Assembly: GCA_947503285.1 (NCBI GenBank)
Contig: CANNDD010000004.1
Span: 186,001-250,000 of the forward strand
From: an uncultured Croceitalea sp.
GTDB taxonomy: Bacteria > Bacteroidota > Bacteroidia > Flavobacteriales > Flavobacteriaceae
Direction: 5' to 3'
DNA length: 64,000 bases
Shown here: piece after piece, positions 44,101-53,559 of the stretch
Position numbering within the stretch: the stretch's first letter is position 1
Layout of the letters: every line of letters starts with the position of its first letter
The notes under the pieces: generated by a model
Told to the model about the DNA's origin: nothing
The model's input: only the letters and a program-made list of their open reading frames with translations
The model's database searches: none
Program-made: the position numbers and the translations under genes

Positions 44101-44705
44101 TTTGGGCTGTTTTCTTTAATCAAATTATCATAATCCTCTTGGGTATCAATATCGGCAGCCTTGCTATTAGCGGAGACCCCTACTATTTCACTACCATAGC
44201 CCTTCATCAATTTTCTAGCACCGAAATCTTGATTCAATTTACGTAATTCCTCAAATAAGGATTGGTGGAATACTGCGGGAACCCCCTTACCATGAGCGTA
44301 ATCGGTTGCAGCTATCTTTACGTTTCTTTCATAAAAGGACCCCACGATTTTCTTTAAGAAAAACGCATCTAATAACGGTTGGTCGGCAAGCATTATCAAA
44401 ATACCGGTATAGGCCTTTTTATTCATGAGTTCAGAAATCCCTAAAGCAATGGAGGTGCCCATTCCATCTTGCCAAGCTTTATTTTGTACAATACCGACTG
44501 GTTTATTTTTGATTTGTTTCTTGATCTGTTCAAAATTGGCTCCTAGAACAACCACAACATCCTTAGTGAGTTGAAGGGCTTCATCTATGCTGTGCCCCAA
44601 TAAAGTGGTATGTTTCCATTGCAGTAATTGTTTGGGGCGCCCCATTCGCCTAGAAGCACCTGCCGCCAATACGATAACCCCTATGGCATCTGTTTTCGTC
44701 TCCAT
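44097..44705 (-). CDS. mocA: MocA-like molybdenum cofactor nucleotidyltransferase
   Basis: 202 residues from ATG 44705; the frame can open at TTG 44708. The NTP-transferase signature 'VIVLAAGASRRMGRPKQLLQW' is complete, and 'GILIMLADQPLL' supplies the metal-binding Asp. MocA attaches CMP to molybdopterin for xanthine-dehydrogenase-type enzymes; assignment of CTP specificity is from context with XdhC and the Mo hydroxylase. It overlaps the XdhC stop by one base (TGATG). Confidence 0.85.
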   Translation of the reverse strand: METKTDAIGVIVLAAGASRRMGRPKQLLQWKHTTLLGHSIDEALQLTKDVVVVLGANFEQIKKQIKNKPVGIVQNKAWQDGMGTSIALGISELMNKKAYTGILIMLADQPLLDAFFLKKIVGSFYERNVKIAATDYAHGKGVPAVFHQSLFEELRKLNQDFGARKLMKGYGSEIVGVSANSKAADIDTQEDYDNLIKENSPK

Positions 44706-45712
44706 CAACTGTGAATACTACCTTCTTTTGCCTTCAATAATATGGGCTCCTTTTTATTGACCACGGACAAAATTTCGGCCATTACGGATATTGCAATTTC
44801 TTGGGGGGTCTCTGCTCCAATATGGATTCCTGCCGGACCATGGATCAACTCTAAATAGGTTTCTGAAATCTCTGGATACCTTTCCAGAAGTTCATTAAAT
44901 AACTTTTCCCTTCTTCGAGAGGGGCCCAATAAGCCCAAATAGGATAATCTTGTATCCCTTAGCGCAATTAAAAATTGTAAATCCTTGACATAACTATGCG
45001 TCATCAAGACCACAGCGGTATGTGCATCAAAATCAGGTTCAAAAACCTCGGCTTCCACACTTATAAAATCGGTGGCCCCAGGAAAATCATGGATTGATTT
45101 TTCTTCCCTAGGGTTGACCACCATCGTAACCTCCCACCCCGTCATGGCAGCAAAAGAACACAATTGCACCGCATCATGCTCTGAACCAATAATGACCAAT
45201 TTAAAACAAGGTGGTAATGATTGTTCGAATGACAACGTACCCGACGTATCAAAAGGGGAATTTCGTACTTGAAATGGTGTATCGTTTAAATAAAAAATGG
45301 AGCCAAAAGCGGTATTTGTACCATGTTGTTTCTGATAATGACTTGTTATTTTCATGGCAGTCCGTTGTTCAATAGCTTTCCAAAAATTCTTTATAAAGTC
45401 GGTATCGGGCTCAAAAGGTTCCAATAGAATATACAGTATGCCCTCACACCCCAAACGATAACGGCCATCATAGGTCATTATCTTCGAAAGTTTTGAGCTA
45501 AATACCGAAAGGGCCTGTCGAAACACTTCTTTTTCTACGCATCCACCACTTACAGCACCAATCATTTTTCCATTATCCTGCAAAAGCATGCGAACCCCTG
45601 GTCTTCGATATGAAGAACCATCTAAAGCTACGACGGTTGCCAAGACACATGAAATACCTTCACTTTTTGCGATTTCATAAGCGCTTACTATTTTCTTTAA
45701 TTCGTGGGTCAT
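44705..45712 (-). CDS. xdhC: XdhC/CoxI-family molybdenum hydroxylase maturation factor
   Basis: 335 residues. The N-terminal XdhC_CoxI domain has 'SCVLATVVALDGSSYRRPGVRMLL', 'MIGAVSGGCVEKEVFRQA' and 'TYDGRYRLGCEGIL'. The C-terminal XdhC Rossmann part has 'LVIIGSEHDAVQLCSFAAMTGWEV' and 'VLMTHSYVKDLQFLIALRD'. The family binds Moco, helps its sulfuration and inserts it into molybdo-hydroxylases. It sits between moeA and mocA with 4-bp and 1-bp overlaps, as expected in such operons. Confidence 0.92.
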   Translation of the reverse strand: MTHELKKIVSAYEIAKSEGISCVLATVVALDGSSYRRPGVRMLLQDNGKMIGAVSGGCVEKEVFRQALSVFSSKLSKIMTYDGRYRLGCEGILYILLEPFEPDTDFIKNFWKAIEQRTAMKITSHYQKQHGTNTAFGSIFYLNDTPFQVRNSPFDTSGTLSFEQSLPPCFKLVIIGSEHDAVQLCSFAAMTGWEVTMVVNPREEKSIHDFPGATDFISVEAEVFEPDFDAHTAVVLMTHSYVKDLQFLIALRDTRLSYLGLLGPSRRREKLFNELLERYPEISETYLELIHGPAGIHIGAETPQEIAISVMAEILSVVNKKEPILLKAKEGSIHS

Positions 45713-46911
45713 ACCAAGATCTTTCGGGTAGCTCTAAAAAACACACTTTCCCCTTTCGTATAATTTTTTTGGGGTTGTAATCGTACAAAGCCATTGGCCT
45801 TGGTAAGACTGGTTAAATCACCTGAACCATTACCATGAACTAAATTTACTAGTAATCGCCCCTCTTTAATTTGAAGTTTGGCCCTTATAAACCGTGTCAA
45901 ATCAGTACTATTATCAAAAGGTTCCCCTAAAGTTACGGTAATTTCGTTGCTTGATGCACCCAGACTTTTTTGTAACCATGGTAAAAAATAGTAGTGGTAA
46001 TTTGCAAAGGTGGATCCAGGATTTCCTGGAAAAGCAAAAACAGTGGTCTTAGTTGCCTGATGACGACCAAACCAAAAAGGCTTTCCAGGACGTTGTTTTA
46101 CCTTGTGAAATACTTTTTCAATACCCAATGTCTCAAAAACCTCGGGTAAATAATCATATTTTCCTTTGGACACTCCCCCACTCAACAAAATCGCATCATA
46201 TTCTTTTAGGGCACTGGAAATGCCTTTTATGGTGGATTCTTTATCATCTGCAATATGCATTGCCGTTGAAATTAGACCTTGGTTCAGCAATGCTGCCCGT
46301 AAGGTATGTGAATTGGATTTTCGAATCTGATGGGGCTTTGGAACTTCGTCAACATCGACGAGTTCATCACCTGTGGAAACAATACAAATAGTTGGGTTCT
46401 TTTTAACCTTTACAAAAGCTTTTCCGACCGAGGCCAATACCCCGATTTCCGCGGCAGTAATGGAGGTACCCGCTTTCAGGATTTCGCTACCCATCGGTTC
46501 ATCACTACCTTTGCCGTGAATATTCTGTCCACTTTTTACAGGTTTTTCGAGGGTCGCAACACCATCTTTGATGCCTATATGCTCGTACATTACTACAGTA
46601 TCGCAATTTATAGGCAGCATAGCTCCCGTCATGACCTCAATACACGCATCTGAATCATCTAAGGTCATTTGCGGACTACCAGCGGCAGCGATACCCGTAA
46701 TCTTAAACCTAGACTTGCCATTTTTAATCGCTTGATAGTTTAAGGCAATGCCATCTTTGGTCGCCCTATCAAAAGGTGGAAAATCCCTATCCGCATAAAT
46801 GGTTTCCCCCAAAACCCTACCATCTGCTTTATCAAGTGGAACAGTGACGCTACCAAAATCTGCAGTATTTGCCAATACCAAGTCAAAAGCTTCTTGAAAT
46901 GAAATCATCAT
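45709..46911 (-). CDS. moeA: Molybdopterin molybdotransferase MoeA
   Basis: 400 residues from ATG 46911 (second ATG at 46908). MoeA domains are clear: 'GRVLGETIYADRDFPPFDRATKDGIALNY' near the N-terminus, 'IEVMTGAMLPINCDTVVMYE', 'GTSITAAEIGVLASVGK', 'ICIVSTGDELVDV', 'AILLSGGVSKGKYDYLPEVFE' and 'VFAFPGNPGS'. It inserts molybdate into adenylylated molybdopterin. The length matches E. coli MoeA. It overlaps the TauE stop by four bases. Confidence 0.95.
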   Translation of the reverse strand: MMISFQEAFDLVLANTADFGSVTVPLDKADGRVLGETIYADRDFPPFDRATKDGIALNYQAIKNGKSRFKITGIAAAGSPQMTLDDSDACIEVMTGAMLPINCDTVVMYEHIGIKDGVATLEKPVKSGQNIHGKGSDEPMGSEILKAGTSITAAEIGVLASVGKAFVKVKKNPTICIVSTGDELVDVDEVPKPHQIRKSNSHTLRAALLNQGLISTAMHIADDKESTIKGISSALKEYDAILLSGGVSKGKYDYLPEVFETLGIEKVFHKVKQRPGKPFWFGRHQATKTTVFAFPGNPGSTFANYHYYFLPWLQKSLGASSNEITVTLGEPFDNSTDLTRFIRAKLQIKEGRLLVNLVHGNGSGDLTSLTKANGFVRLQPQKNYTKGESVFFRATRKILV

Positions 46912-47687
46912 AAAAAATTGATTTGTAGACCATTATCCAACAATACCCTTACCCCAACAAAGAGAACCAAGAGCGCCGTCAATAGACGGATTCCCTTTGC
47001 AGAAATCCTACTTAAGCTTAGCCGAACACCTAGTTGACCTCCGATCAAAACCGCAGCCAACAAACCTATAATTTCGGGCCAAAAAAGTTCAAAAGTACCT
47101 CCCGTCACCAAACCGCCAATCCCAGAAATCGAATTCACTAAAATAAAAAAGCTGGCCAAAGCAGCTATGGTTATTGGTTTGTCCCATTTCATCTGGTTTA
47201 AGATCGGTGCCAGAAATATTCCCCCACCAATGCCCACTAGACCCGACAAAAACCCAATTCCGGCACCTAAAATATAGGGCAGATATAGTGGATAGGTAAC
47301 CGTGTTGTATTTTGATTTTAAATTCAGGGTTTGAATAATAAGTGCTAAAGCGGCTATTATCAGTGAGATACCAAGAATGATGAAAAAAACACGCTCTTTC
47401 AAACGAAAGGAAGCCCCTAGAAACGCCATGGGTACACTGGCCAATATAAAAGGAAGGAATTTTTTGATTTTTAAATGCCCCTTTCTATAAAATAAATAGC
47501 AACTACCTGAAACAACCATTAAATTGCAAAGCAGCGCCGTACTGCGAATAACGAAAAAACTGGTCAGTAAGAGTGTTAAAAGTGCCAAGTAGCTTGACCC
47601 CCCTCCAAAACCTACTGCGGCATATAATAGGGCCACAATAAAAAATAGGAGCATCACATAAACGAGCTCGCCTATTTCTAATGGCAT
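46908..47687 (-). CDS. TauE/SafE-family sulfite exporter-like membrane protein
   Basis: 259 residues from ATG 47687. Eight hydrophobic segments are arranged as in TauE/SafE, with 'YAAVGFGGGSSYLALLTLL' near the N-terminus and 'IGFLSGLVGIGGGIFLAPIL' in the middle, the paired glycine-rich repeats of the family. The family exports small sulfonates or sulfite. Its place inside a Moco operon, overlapping both moeA and the MoeB-rhodanese gene, suggests a role in sulfur or oxyanion handling (inference). Confidence 0.85.
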   Translation of the reverse strand: MPLEIGELVYVMLLFFIVALLYAAVGFGGGSSYLALLTLLLTSFFVIRSTALLCNLMVVSGSCYLFYRKGHLKIKKFLPFILASVPMAFLGASFRLKERVFFIILGISLIIAALALIIQTLNLKSKYNTVTYPLYLPYILGAGIGFLSGLVGIGGGIFLAPILNQMKWDKPITIAALASFFILVNSISGIGGLVTGGTFELFWPEIIGLLAAVLIGGQLGVRLSLSRISAKGIRLLTALLVLFVGVRVLLDNGLQINFL

Positions 47688-48742
47688 AATGAAGCTATTT
47701 CGTTCATTCCGCCAGAAATGGAAATCAATACGGAATCTGGATGTCTTTCTTGCACTAATTTTACCGCAGCTTCACTACGCTTACCCGATTGGCATAAAAA
47801 ATACACGGGATACCTAAAATCCAAACAGGAACTTTCTTGAACAAGTTCATCGATAGGAATATGGATCGCATTGTCCATATGGTTTTCCATATACTCTTTT
47901 TGGGTACGTACATCAATAAGTTGAACAGGTGTTTCAAGTGCCATAAACGCTTCTGCCGTAATTTCTGCAACCGTTTCACAACCTGAAAAACCGTAATCGT
48001 CTTGTAGCCGGTCTATTTCTTGGTTTTTGGCGTTAGCTTCAAATCGTATCTTTTGGGTAGTTTGTGACATACCATCGTATAACAATAATTTACCTGATAA
48101 GGCCTCTCCTATTCCGGTAATAACCTTAACGACTTCAAGCACCTGTAACGAACCTATAATACCTGGCAGCACCCCTAAAACCCCATTGACATCACAATTT
48201 GGGATCTCATTGATTTTTGGAACATCAGGAAACAAACAACGATAGGTAGGACCACCTTTATAATTGAATACACTTACCTGCCCTTCAAATGCATGTAATG
48301 CACCATAAATAAAGGGTTTTTTAGCGATAACACAGGCGTCATTCAATAAATACCTCGTGGCAAAATTATCGGTAGCATCTACAACTACATCAAAATCAGA
48401 TATGATATCGATTGCATTTTCGACAGTCAAAAATGTGGGATACGGTTTCAATTCCGTATTCGAATTTTGGATTCTCAATTTTTCCAGGGCCACGGTTAAC
48501 TTTGCCCTACCAACATCCGTTTCGGTATAAAGAACTTGCCGCTGAAGGTTATGCAGTTCGATACGGTCATTTTCTACCAAACCCAAAGTTCCGATGCCCA
48601 TGGCGTTAAGGTATTGGGCCACTGGGATTCCCAAACCACCTAGACCAACAATCAAAACCCTACTGTTCAGCAACTTACTTTGATTATTCGAACCAAAGCT
48701 TTCAAGATTTTCTTGACGACGGTATCTTGAAAGGCTATTCAT
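47678..48742 (-). CDS. moeB: MoeB/ThiF-family adenylyltransferase fused to rhodanese
   Basis: 354 residues from ATG 48742. The E1-like part (about 1-240) has the nucleotide loop 'VLIVGLGGLGIPVAQYLNAMGIGTLG', 'ENDRIELHNLQRQVLY' and 'VVDATDNFATRYLLND'. The C-terminal rhodanese domain (about 255-354) has the active-site loop 'CQSGKRS'. MoeB adenylates the C-terminus of MoaD; rhodanese could supply the sulfur. The two CxxC zinc pairs usual in MoeB are not evident. The 3' end overlaps tauE by 10 bp. Confidence 0.88.
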   Translation of the reverse strand: MNSLSRYRRQENLESFGSNNQSKLLNSRVLIVGLGGLGIPVAQYLNAMGIGTLGLVENDRIELHNLQRQVLYTETDVGRAKLTVALEKLRIQNSNTELKPYPTFLTVENAIDIISDFDVVVDATDNFATRYLLNDACVIAKKPFIYGALHAFEGQVSVFNYKGGPTYRCLFPDVPKINEIPNCDVNGVLGVLPGIIGSLQVLEVVKVITGIGEALSGKLLLYDGMSQTTQKIRFEANAKNQEIDRLQDDYGFSGCETVAEITAEAFMALETPVQLIDVRTQKEYMENHMDNAIHIPIDELVQESSCLDFRYPVYFLCQSGKRSEAAVKLVQERHPDSVLISISGGMNEIASLCH

Positions 48743-49326
48743 TTTTCAACCTTTGTTTTCGCAAACTCATATTCCTCCAAGGAATTCGCATTGTATAATT
48801 CCTCATCATTTTCAGGAAACACCAATTGCGTATCCGAATTTATCAAAAACTTTCTCGGACAAGAACTTTGGGCCGTTTTCATGTGCTCAACCGCATGTTG
48901 TAGCCCCAAGGGTTCCCAAATGGCAACTAAAGGTTCTGGAAGTCTGGTTTTGACAGTAGCGGAGGCAGTAGCGTATGCATCGAGATTCCGGTTCGTAACC
49001 AATTGGGCAATCGTGCTTTGATTTAAAAGGGGTAAATCGCATGCAAGCACCAACCAAGCAACTTTTGGATATTCCTTATGGGCACTTAAAATTCCATTTA
49101 AAGGTCCTTTGTACTCATTTTTGTCTATGATGTAATTATATTCAGACCCCAATTCCGTTTCTTGCTCTGAACGGATACTTAAAAAAGTCTTTTCACAGAC
49201 CGTTTGCGCTAATTTATATAAATACTCCCGTTGTGGAACACCATGGTAGTCAATCAACCCCTTGTCACTGCCCATACGGGTGCTTTTTCCACCGGATAAT
49301 ATTAAACCGTATAATTTTGTATACAT
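48739..49326 (-). CDS. mobA: Molybdenum cofactor guanylyltransferase MobA
   Basis: 195 residues from ATG 49326. The signature 'LILSGGKSTRMGSDKGLIDYHG' is the nucleotide-binding loop of MobA, with 'WLVLACDLPLL' supplying the catalytic Asp. MobA adds GMP to Moco. Together with MocA it means the operon has two nucleotidyltransferases, for GMP- and CMP-type cofactors. It overlaps the MoeB start by four bases. Confidence 0.88.
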   Translation of the reverse strand: MYTKLYGLILSGGKSTRMGSDKGLIDYHGVPQREYLYKLAQTVCEKTFLSIRSEQETELGSEYNYIIDKNEYKGPLNGILSAHKEYPKVAWLVLACDLPLLNQSTIAQLVTNRNLDAYATASATVKTRLPEPLVAIWEPLGLQHAVEHMKTAQSSCPRKFLINSDTQLVFPENDEELYNANSLEEYEFAKTKVEK

Positions 49327-49377
49327 TTTAAGGTCAGCTTATAAATTCGATTCAACGTATCAACTATTCTTCCCCTA

Positions 49378-50361
49378 TTATCCTCCAATCGAGGTCATCG
49401 AACTATCAAAAACCTTTGAATGCTCTTGTTGCGCCTCAAAGCCTGTTTTGGCCCGAGCACCCACTGCTTTTAAAATAGCTTGCTTTAAATCTTCTTCGGT
49501 ATTCTGGCCGCGCACGATTTCCCTAAGATTTGCCATGGGTTTACCGTACAGACATGTAATCACATCGCCCGTAGCGGTCACCCGCAGGCGGTTGCAACTA
49601 CCACAAAACGTTCTGCTGAAGGATGGAATCAGCCCAAAGGTACTTTTATGGCCTTCAATTTGGTAATTGATCGAAGTTGATGTTTTTGGGGATTCTAATT
49701 TTCGATAATCTGGAAAATGGTTCGCGATATGGGCCAAAATAGCCTTATAATCCCATTTGATGTGTTGAAAAGACTTACTACCACCATTGAATGGCATTTC
49801 TTCTAGAAAGCGAATGGAAACCGGATAATGTTTCATTACTTCTAAAATGGGAATGATATCCTGTTCGTTTTGACCATCTAGAACAATGAAATTCACACGA
49901 ACATTAAAACCTTCCGTTATCAATCGAATCAAGTTCCCATGCACCGTATCGTACTGGTCACGTCGTGTAATGCGTTCAAAGGTTTCCCTATTGATAGCAT
50001 CTAGACTAACATTGATGTTCTTAATACCCAGTGCTTTCAACTCATCAATATGTGGTCCGATCAGTGAGGCATTGGTCGTAACGGAAATATCTTTTAATCC
50101 TTCAAATTTGGTCAAATGACGGAGTAATGCCATAAGATCTTTACGCACAAAAGGCTCCCCTCCGGTAATGCGAATTTTATCAATACCTTGTTCAACCAGA
50201 ATTTCAGAAATTTTTTCCAGTTCTTCAATGGTCAATAATTTATCATTTTTAACGAAGTTAATTCCTTCCGAAGGCATACAGTAATTGCAGCGTAGATTGC
50301 AACGGTCAGTTACTGCCAAACGCAGGTAATTAATCGTTCTATTGTGATTGTCTATCAACAT
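49378..50361 (-). CDS. moaA: GTP 3',8-cyclase MoaA
   Basis: 327 residues from ATG 50361. The radical-SAM cluster is C21-x3-C25-x2-C28 in 'TDRCNLRCNYC'. The second cluster uses the cysteines of 'FCGSCNRLRVTATGDVITC'. 'RITGGEPFVR' is the SAM-binding block. The protein ends in GG, the expected C-terminal motif. It performs the first step of Moco synthesis together with MoaC, which is not in this window. Confidence 0.95.
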   Translation of the reverse strand: MLIDNHNRTINYLRLAVTDRCNLRCNYCMPSEGINFVKNDKLLTIEELEKISEILVEQGIDKIRITGGEPFVRKDLMALLRHLTKFEGLKDISVTTNASLIGPHIDELKALGIKNINVSLDAINRETFERITRRDQYDTVHGNLIRLITEGFNVRVNFIVLDGQNEQDIIPILEVMKHYPVSIRFLEEMPFNGGSKSFQHIKWDYKAILAHIANHFPDYRKLESPKTSTSINYQIEGHKSTFGLIPSFSRTFCGSCNRLRVTATGDVITCLYGKPMANLREIVRGQNTEEDLKQAILKAVGARAKTGFEAQQEHSKVFDSSMTSIGG

Positions 50362-50504
50362 CTTTGTAAATTCCTAATTCAAGTTACAAGTTCAAACACA
50401 ACTAAAAACATCAAATCCATAGGTATTCTAAATGGGTTTATAGCCTTTATGCTTTTTATTTCGTCGCAATTCCAACTTTTCTATTTCTAACTTTTTAATT
50501 TCAA

Positions 50505-50759
50505 TCACCCCCCACTAACTGGCGGAATCAATGCAATTTCGTCATAAGAATTGATTTCATTGTCATCATGTGCGTAATTGTTGTTGACGGCTATTGCCAA
50601 TGACGATAATTTGTTGAGTTCTGGATAGGCATTTCCTAAAAACACCCGTAATTCTTTTACTGTTTTAGGGATGCTTTTACCCGTAATACTTGTTGTAGGT
50701 ATAGAAAGTGAAGGGCTACCAACGATATCCTTGGTAACCCCAAACAATAAAATTGTCAT
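50505..50759 (-). CDS. moaD: MoaD, molybdopterin synthase small subunit
   Basis: 84 residues from ATG 50759. It has the ubiquitin-like features of MoaD: 'MTILLFGVTKDIVG' opening, 'LRVFLGNAYPEL', 'AIAVNNNYAHDD', and 'DEIALIPPVSGG' at the end, where the terminal GG becomes the thiocarboxylate. The partner MoaE was not found in the window. It lies 5 bp after the Mo-subunit gene and 143 bp before moaA. Confidence 0.9.
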   Translation of the reverse strand: MTILLFGVTKDIVGSPSLSIPTTSITGKSIPKTVKELRVFLGNAYPELNKLSSLAIAVNNNYAHDDNEINSYDEIALIPPVSGG

Positions 50760-50764
50760 ATTGA

Positions 50765-52990
50765 TTATCCGATTACTGGTTCTTCAGGGACTTTTAATAA
50801 TTCTGGGTTCTTTACAAAAGGTTGTTGGTAGATGCGTTTACCGGTTGCCGCTTTCAAGGCATTGGCTACGGCACCCCCAGCTGGTGGAAGTGTTGGCTCA
50901 CCCAAACCTGTTGGTGAATATTCGTTCTCCATAAGATGAACTTCAACTTTTGGGGCTTCTTTCATTCGTATCAATCGGTAGCGGTCAAAATTCATTGCAG
51001 AGGGCAATCCAGCTTCAAAACCAAAATCGCCGTACATCGAATGCCCAATACCATCGATTACACCGCCCTCAATTTGGTTCAGGGCCCCTAATGGGTTCAC
51101 AACAATACCACAATCGACCACACAAGTCACTTTTTTCACTACTGGCGTACCATTTTCAATTTCGACATCGGCAACTTCAGCCACATGGGTATTGTGGCAA
51201 TAATAGTTGACAAAGCCCTGATATACCCCTTTGGGTTTTGCACCCCATCCTGATTTTTCCACTGCAGTCTCAATGACCTTTATCATTCGTTCAGGGGAAT
51301 ATTCTATGCTTTCATCAGCTGCCGCATCCACTTTTTTGAGTAAATCGATACGGAGCTGTACTTTGTCTACCTCCATTGCCTCTGCCAACTCATCAAAAAA
51401 GCTTTGTTCCGCGTAGGCCAGAAAATTAGTGTAGGGTGCCCGCCATGCCCCCGTGGTTATATTACTCTTATAACTTTTGGTATCAACTTGATAATTTTCA
51501 ATTGCACCTGCGGGAAAGAAATTTGGGATCAAGCCATACATGTTATCATTGATCGCAGCTTCTTTTAGGTGGTACCCGGTCAATTGCCCATCTTTCACAG
51601 AGGCCTTGATACGATACTTGATCGCTGGTCGATATACACCGACCGCCATATCATCTTCACGACTGTAAACTACCTTTACCGGTTTTCTGATGGCGTCTGA
51701 AATTTCGGCAGCCTCCAAGACAAAATCGCCATACAAACGACGACCAAATCCACCGCCCATTCGGGTCATTTCTAAAAGAATCTCATCTTCACCACGGCCG
51801 AGCATTTTAGCAATTAGGCCTGCCTTCCAAGCCGGTGTTTGTATCGGACCCACCAAATGGACCTTTGCATCGGTTACATCCGCGAAAAAGTTCATGGGCT
51901 CCATACAGTTATGTGGCAGAAAAGGGGATTCATAAGTGCGCTCCAAGACCATATCGGCTTCTTTGAATGCTTTTTTCACATCGCCATCCTTCCTCCTTGT
52001 GTCAAACTGGGTTCCATCTAAAAAGCCCGTTAGCATTTGATCATGGTTTTCAGTGCTCTCCATGAGCACATCATCTTCCCATTCGGCAGTAATGGCCGCT
52101 TTGGCCTTCATGGCCTGCCACGTGGATTCGGCAATGACGACAACTTTATTACTACTCGAAATCTTACTTGCAAAACTCGGGTCTTCTTCAAAGAGTGCCT
52201 GTACTTTGGCCCCGATTTCAATGACATCCAAAACCCCAGGCATGCTTTCGGCCTCGCTAGCATCGTAAGAAACCAATTTTTGTCCAAAAGCAGGGGGTCG
52301 CAACACTGATGCATACACCATTCCTTCTTTCTTATAGTCTAGACCATACAATGGTTTCCCTGTCGTAATCTTATCGATATCAACATTTCGGGCATCGGTA
52401 CCTACAATCTTATAGTTCTTTGGGTCTTTTAAGGTCACGTTTTCCGGCACTTCCAATTGCGCGGCTTCATTGACCACATCACCATAACCCAAGGTTTCAC
52501 CTGCAGCATTGGTAATCACACCCTCATTGACCGTACATGTTGACGCATCTACGCCCCAACGTGCGGCAGCGGCATTGACCAGCATCTGTTTTGCGGTAGC
52601 GCCCGTTTGCCTGAGGGCATCCCATCCGTGACGTATGGACTGGCTTCCACCGGCGACTTGCCGTGTGTAATTTTTGGTATCTAGAATACCTTGTTCCACA
52701 TAAACATCTTTCCACGCCACATCCAGTTCTTCCGCAATAATCATGGGCATCGAAGTTTTTACCCCTTGGCCGATTTCAGGATTGGGTGAAAATATGGTCA
52801 CCGCACCATTATTGGCTATTTTAATAAAGGCATTGAAATCATTGTAATCCAATTGCGCTAAATCCACCGGCGGAGCGGCCTTAGGCTTACAGGCTTGAAA
52901 TAGGTTAAAGCCTATCAATAAGCCCCCACCTGCCAAGGAAGAGGTCCGCATAAAAGCCCTTCTGCTAAATTTTATTGTTGAATTTGACAT
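50765..52990 (-). CDS. Molybdopterin-binding subunit of an isoquinoline/aldehyde oxidoreductase-type hydroxylase (IorB-like)
   Basis: 741 residues from ATG 52990. The N-terminus has a twin-Arg motif 'FSRRAFM' followed by a hydrophobic stretch and lipobox 'LFQAC' (Cys34), so Tat export as a lipoprotein is likely. Molybdo-subunit features: 'PEIGQGVKTSMPMIIAEELD', 'VAGGSQSIRHGWDALRQTGATA', 'LHNCMEPMNF'-type 'PHNCMEPMN', 'MGGGFGRRLYGDFVLEA', and the catalytic Glu in 'TGLGEPTLPP'. The family hydroxylates N-heterocycles or aldehydes. It pairs with the 2Fe-2S gene 14 bp upstream. The substrate is unknown. Confidence 0.9.
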   Translation of the reverse strand: MSNSTIKFSRRAFMRTSSLAGGGLLIGFNLFQACKPKAAPPVDLAQLDYNDFNAFIKIANNGAVTIFSPNPEIGQGVKTSMPMIIAEELDVAWKDVYVEQGILDTKNYTRQVAGGSQSIRHGWDALRQTGATAKQMLVNAAAARWGVDASTCTVNEGVITNAAGETLGYGDVVNEAAQLEVPENVTLKDPKNYKIVGTDARNVDIDKITTGKPLYGLDYKKEGMVYASVLRPPAFGQKLVSYDASEAESMPGVLDVIEIGAKVQALFEEDPSFASKISSSNKVVVIAESTWQAMKAKAAITAEWEDDVLMESTENHDQMLTGFLDGTQFDTRRKDGDVKKAFKEADMVLERTYESPFLPHNCMEPMNFFADVTDAKVHLVGPIQTPAWKAGLIAKMLGRGEDEILLEMTRMGGGFGRRLYGDFVLEAAEISDAIRKPVKVVYSREDDMAVGVYRPAIKYRIKASVKDGQLTGYHLKEAAINDNMYGLIPNFFPAGAIENYQVDTKSYKSNITTGAWRAPYTNFLAYAEQSFFDELAEAMEVDKVQLRIDLLKKVDAAADESIEYSPERMIKVIETAVEKSGWGAKPKGVYQGFVNYYCHNTHVAEVADVEIENGTPVVKKVTCVVDCGIVVNPLGALNQIEGGVIDGIGHSMYGDFGFEAGLPSAMNFDRYRLIRMKEAPKVEVHLMENEYSPTGLGEPTLPPAGGAVANALKAATGKRIYQQPFVKNPELLKVPEEPVIG

Positions 52991-53004
52991 TTTTGTGTTT
53001 TTGA

Positions 53005-53466
53005 TTAGTTCATGTTCTCGGCCGCTTTTTCCACCGCACGATAAATCCGATTATAAGAAGCACAACGACAAATGTTGCCGTGCATGGCATTTTTGATTTC
53101 TTCTTCCGATGGATTCGGATTTTGTTCTAAAAAGGCGGAAGCCGTCATGATTTGACCTGCTTGACAATACCCGCATTGTGGTACATCAACTTCTTTCCAA
53201 GCTTCTTGAACGGGGTGTTTGCCATCTTCGGATAATCCCTCAATGGTCGTTATGGACTTACCGTCCAATTGATCGAGGGTCATGGAACAACTTCGCATAG
53301 CGGTACCGTCAACATGAATGGTACAGGCACCACATTGCCCTATCCCACATCCATATTTCGTGCCCACTAAATCTAAATGGTCACGTAAAACCCATAAAAC
53401 GGGGGTGTCTGCAGCTACTTCAACGGACTTGGATTCCCCGTTGACATTAATTTGAAACGTTGGCAT
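53005..53466 (-). CDS. 2Fe-2S subunit of the molybdenum hydroxylase (IorA-like)
   Basis: 153 residues from ATG 53466. The plant-type cluster uses Cys40, 45, 48 and 60 in 'YGCGIGQCGACTIHVDG'. The second cluster uses Cys98, 101, 133 and 135 in 'QCGYCQAGQ' and 'GNICRCASY'. It shuttles electrons from the Mo site. No signal peptide is present, so it would be co-exported with the Tat partner. It is the first gene of the 11-gene operon to 43021. A near-consensus -7 box (53503-53510) with TTG 22 bp upstream on the minus strand could be the promoter. Confidence 0.93.
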   Translation of the reverse strand: MPTFQINVNGESKSVEVAADTPVLWVLRDHLDLVGTKYGCGIGQCGACTIHVDGTAMRSCSMTLDQLDGKSITTIEGLSEDGKHPVQEAWKEVDVPQCGYCQAGQIMTASAFLEQNPNPSEEEIKNAMHGNICRCASYNRIYRAVEKAAENMN

Positions 53467-53559
53467 AGTTTTTCTATTGATTCTTTGTTGGTATCAAGTT
53501 ACCAAAATTTAAGGGTGTTTTCTTTTTTTTAACAAGTCAAGCCCCACTTTAACAAATAT

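Noticed and set aside
53503-53535. Possible minus-strand promoter AAATTTTG with TTG 22 bp upstream
   Set aside because: One mismatch to TAnnTTTG in an AT-rich stretch; mentioned only in the 2Fe-2S gene entry.
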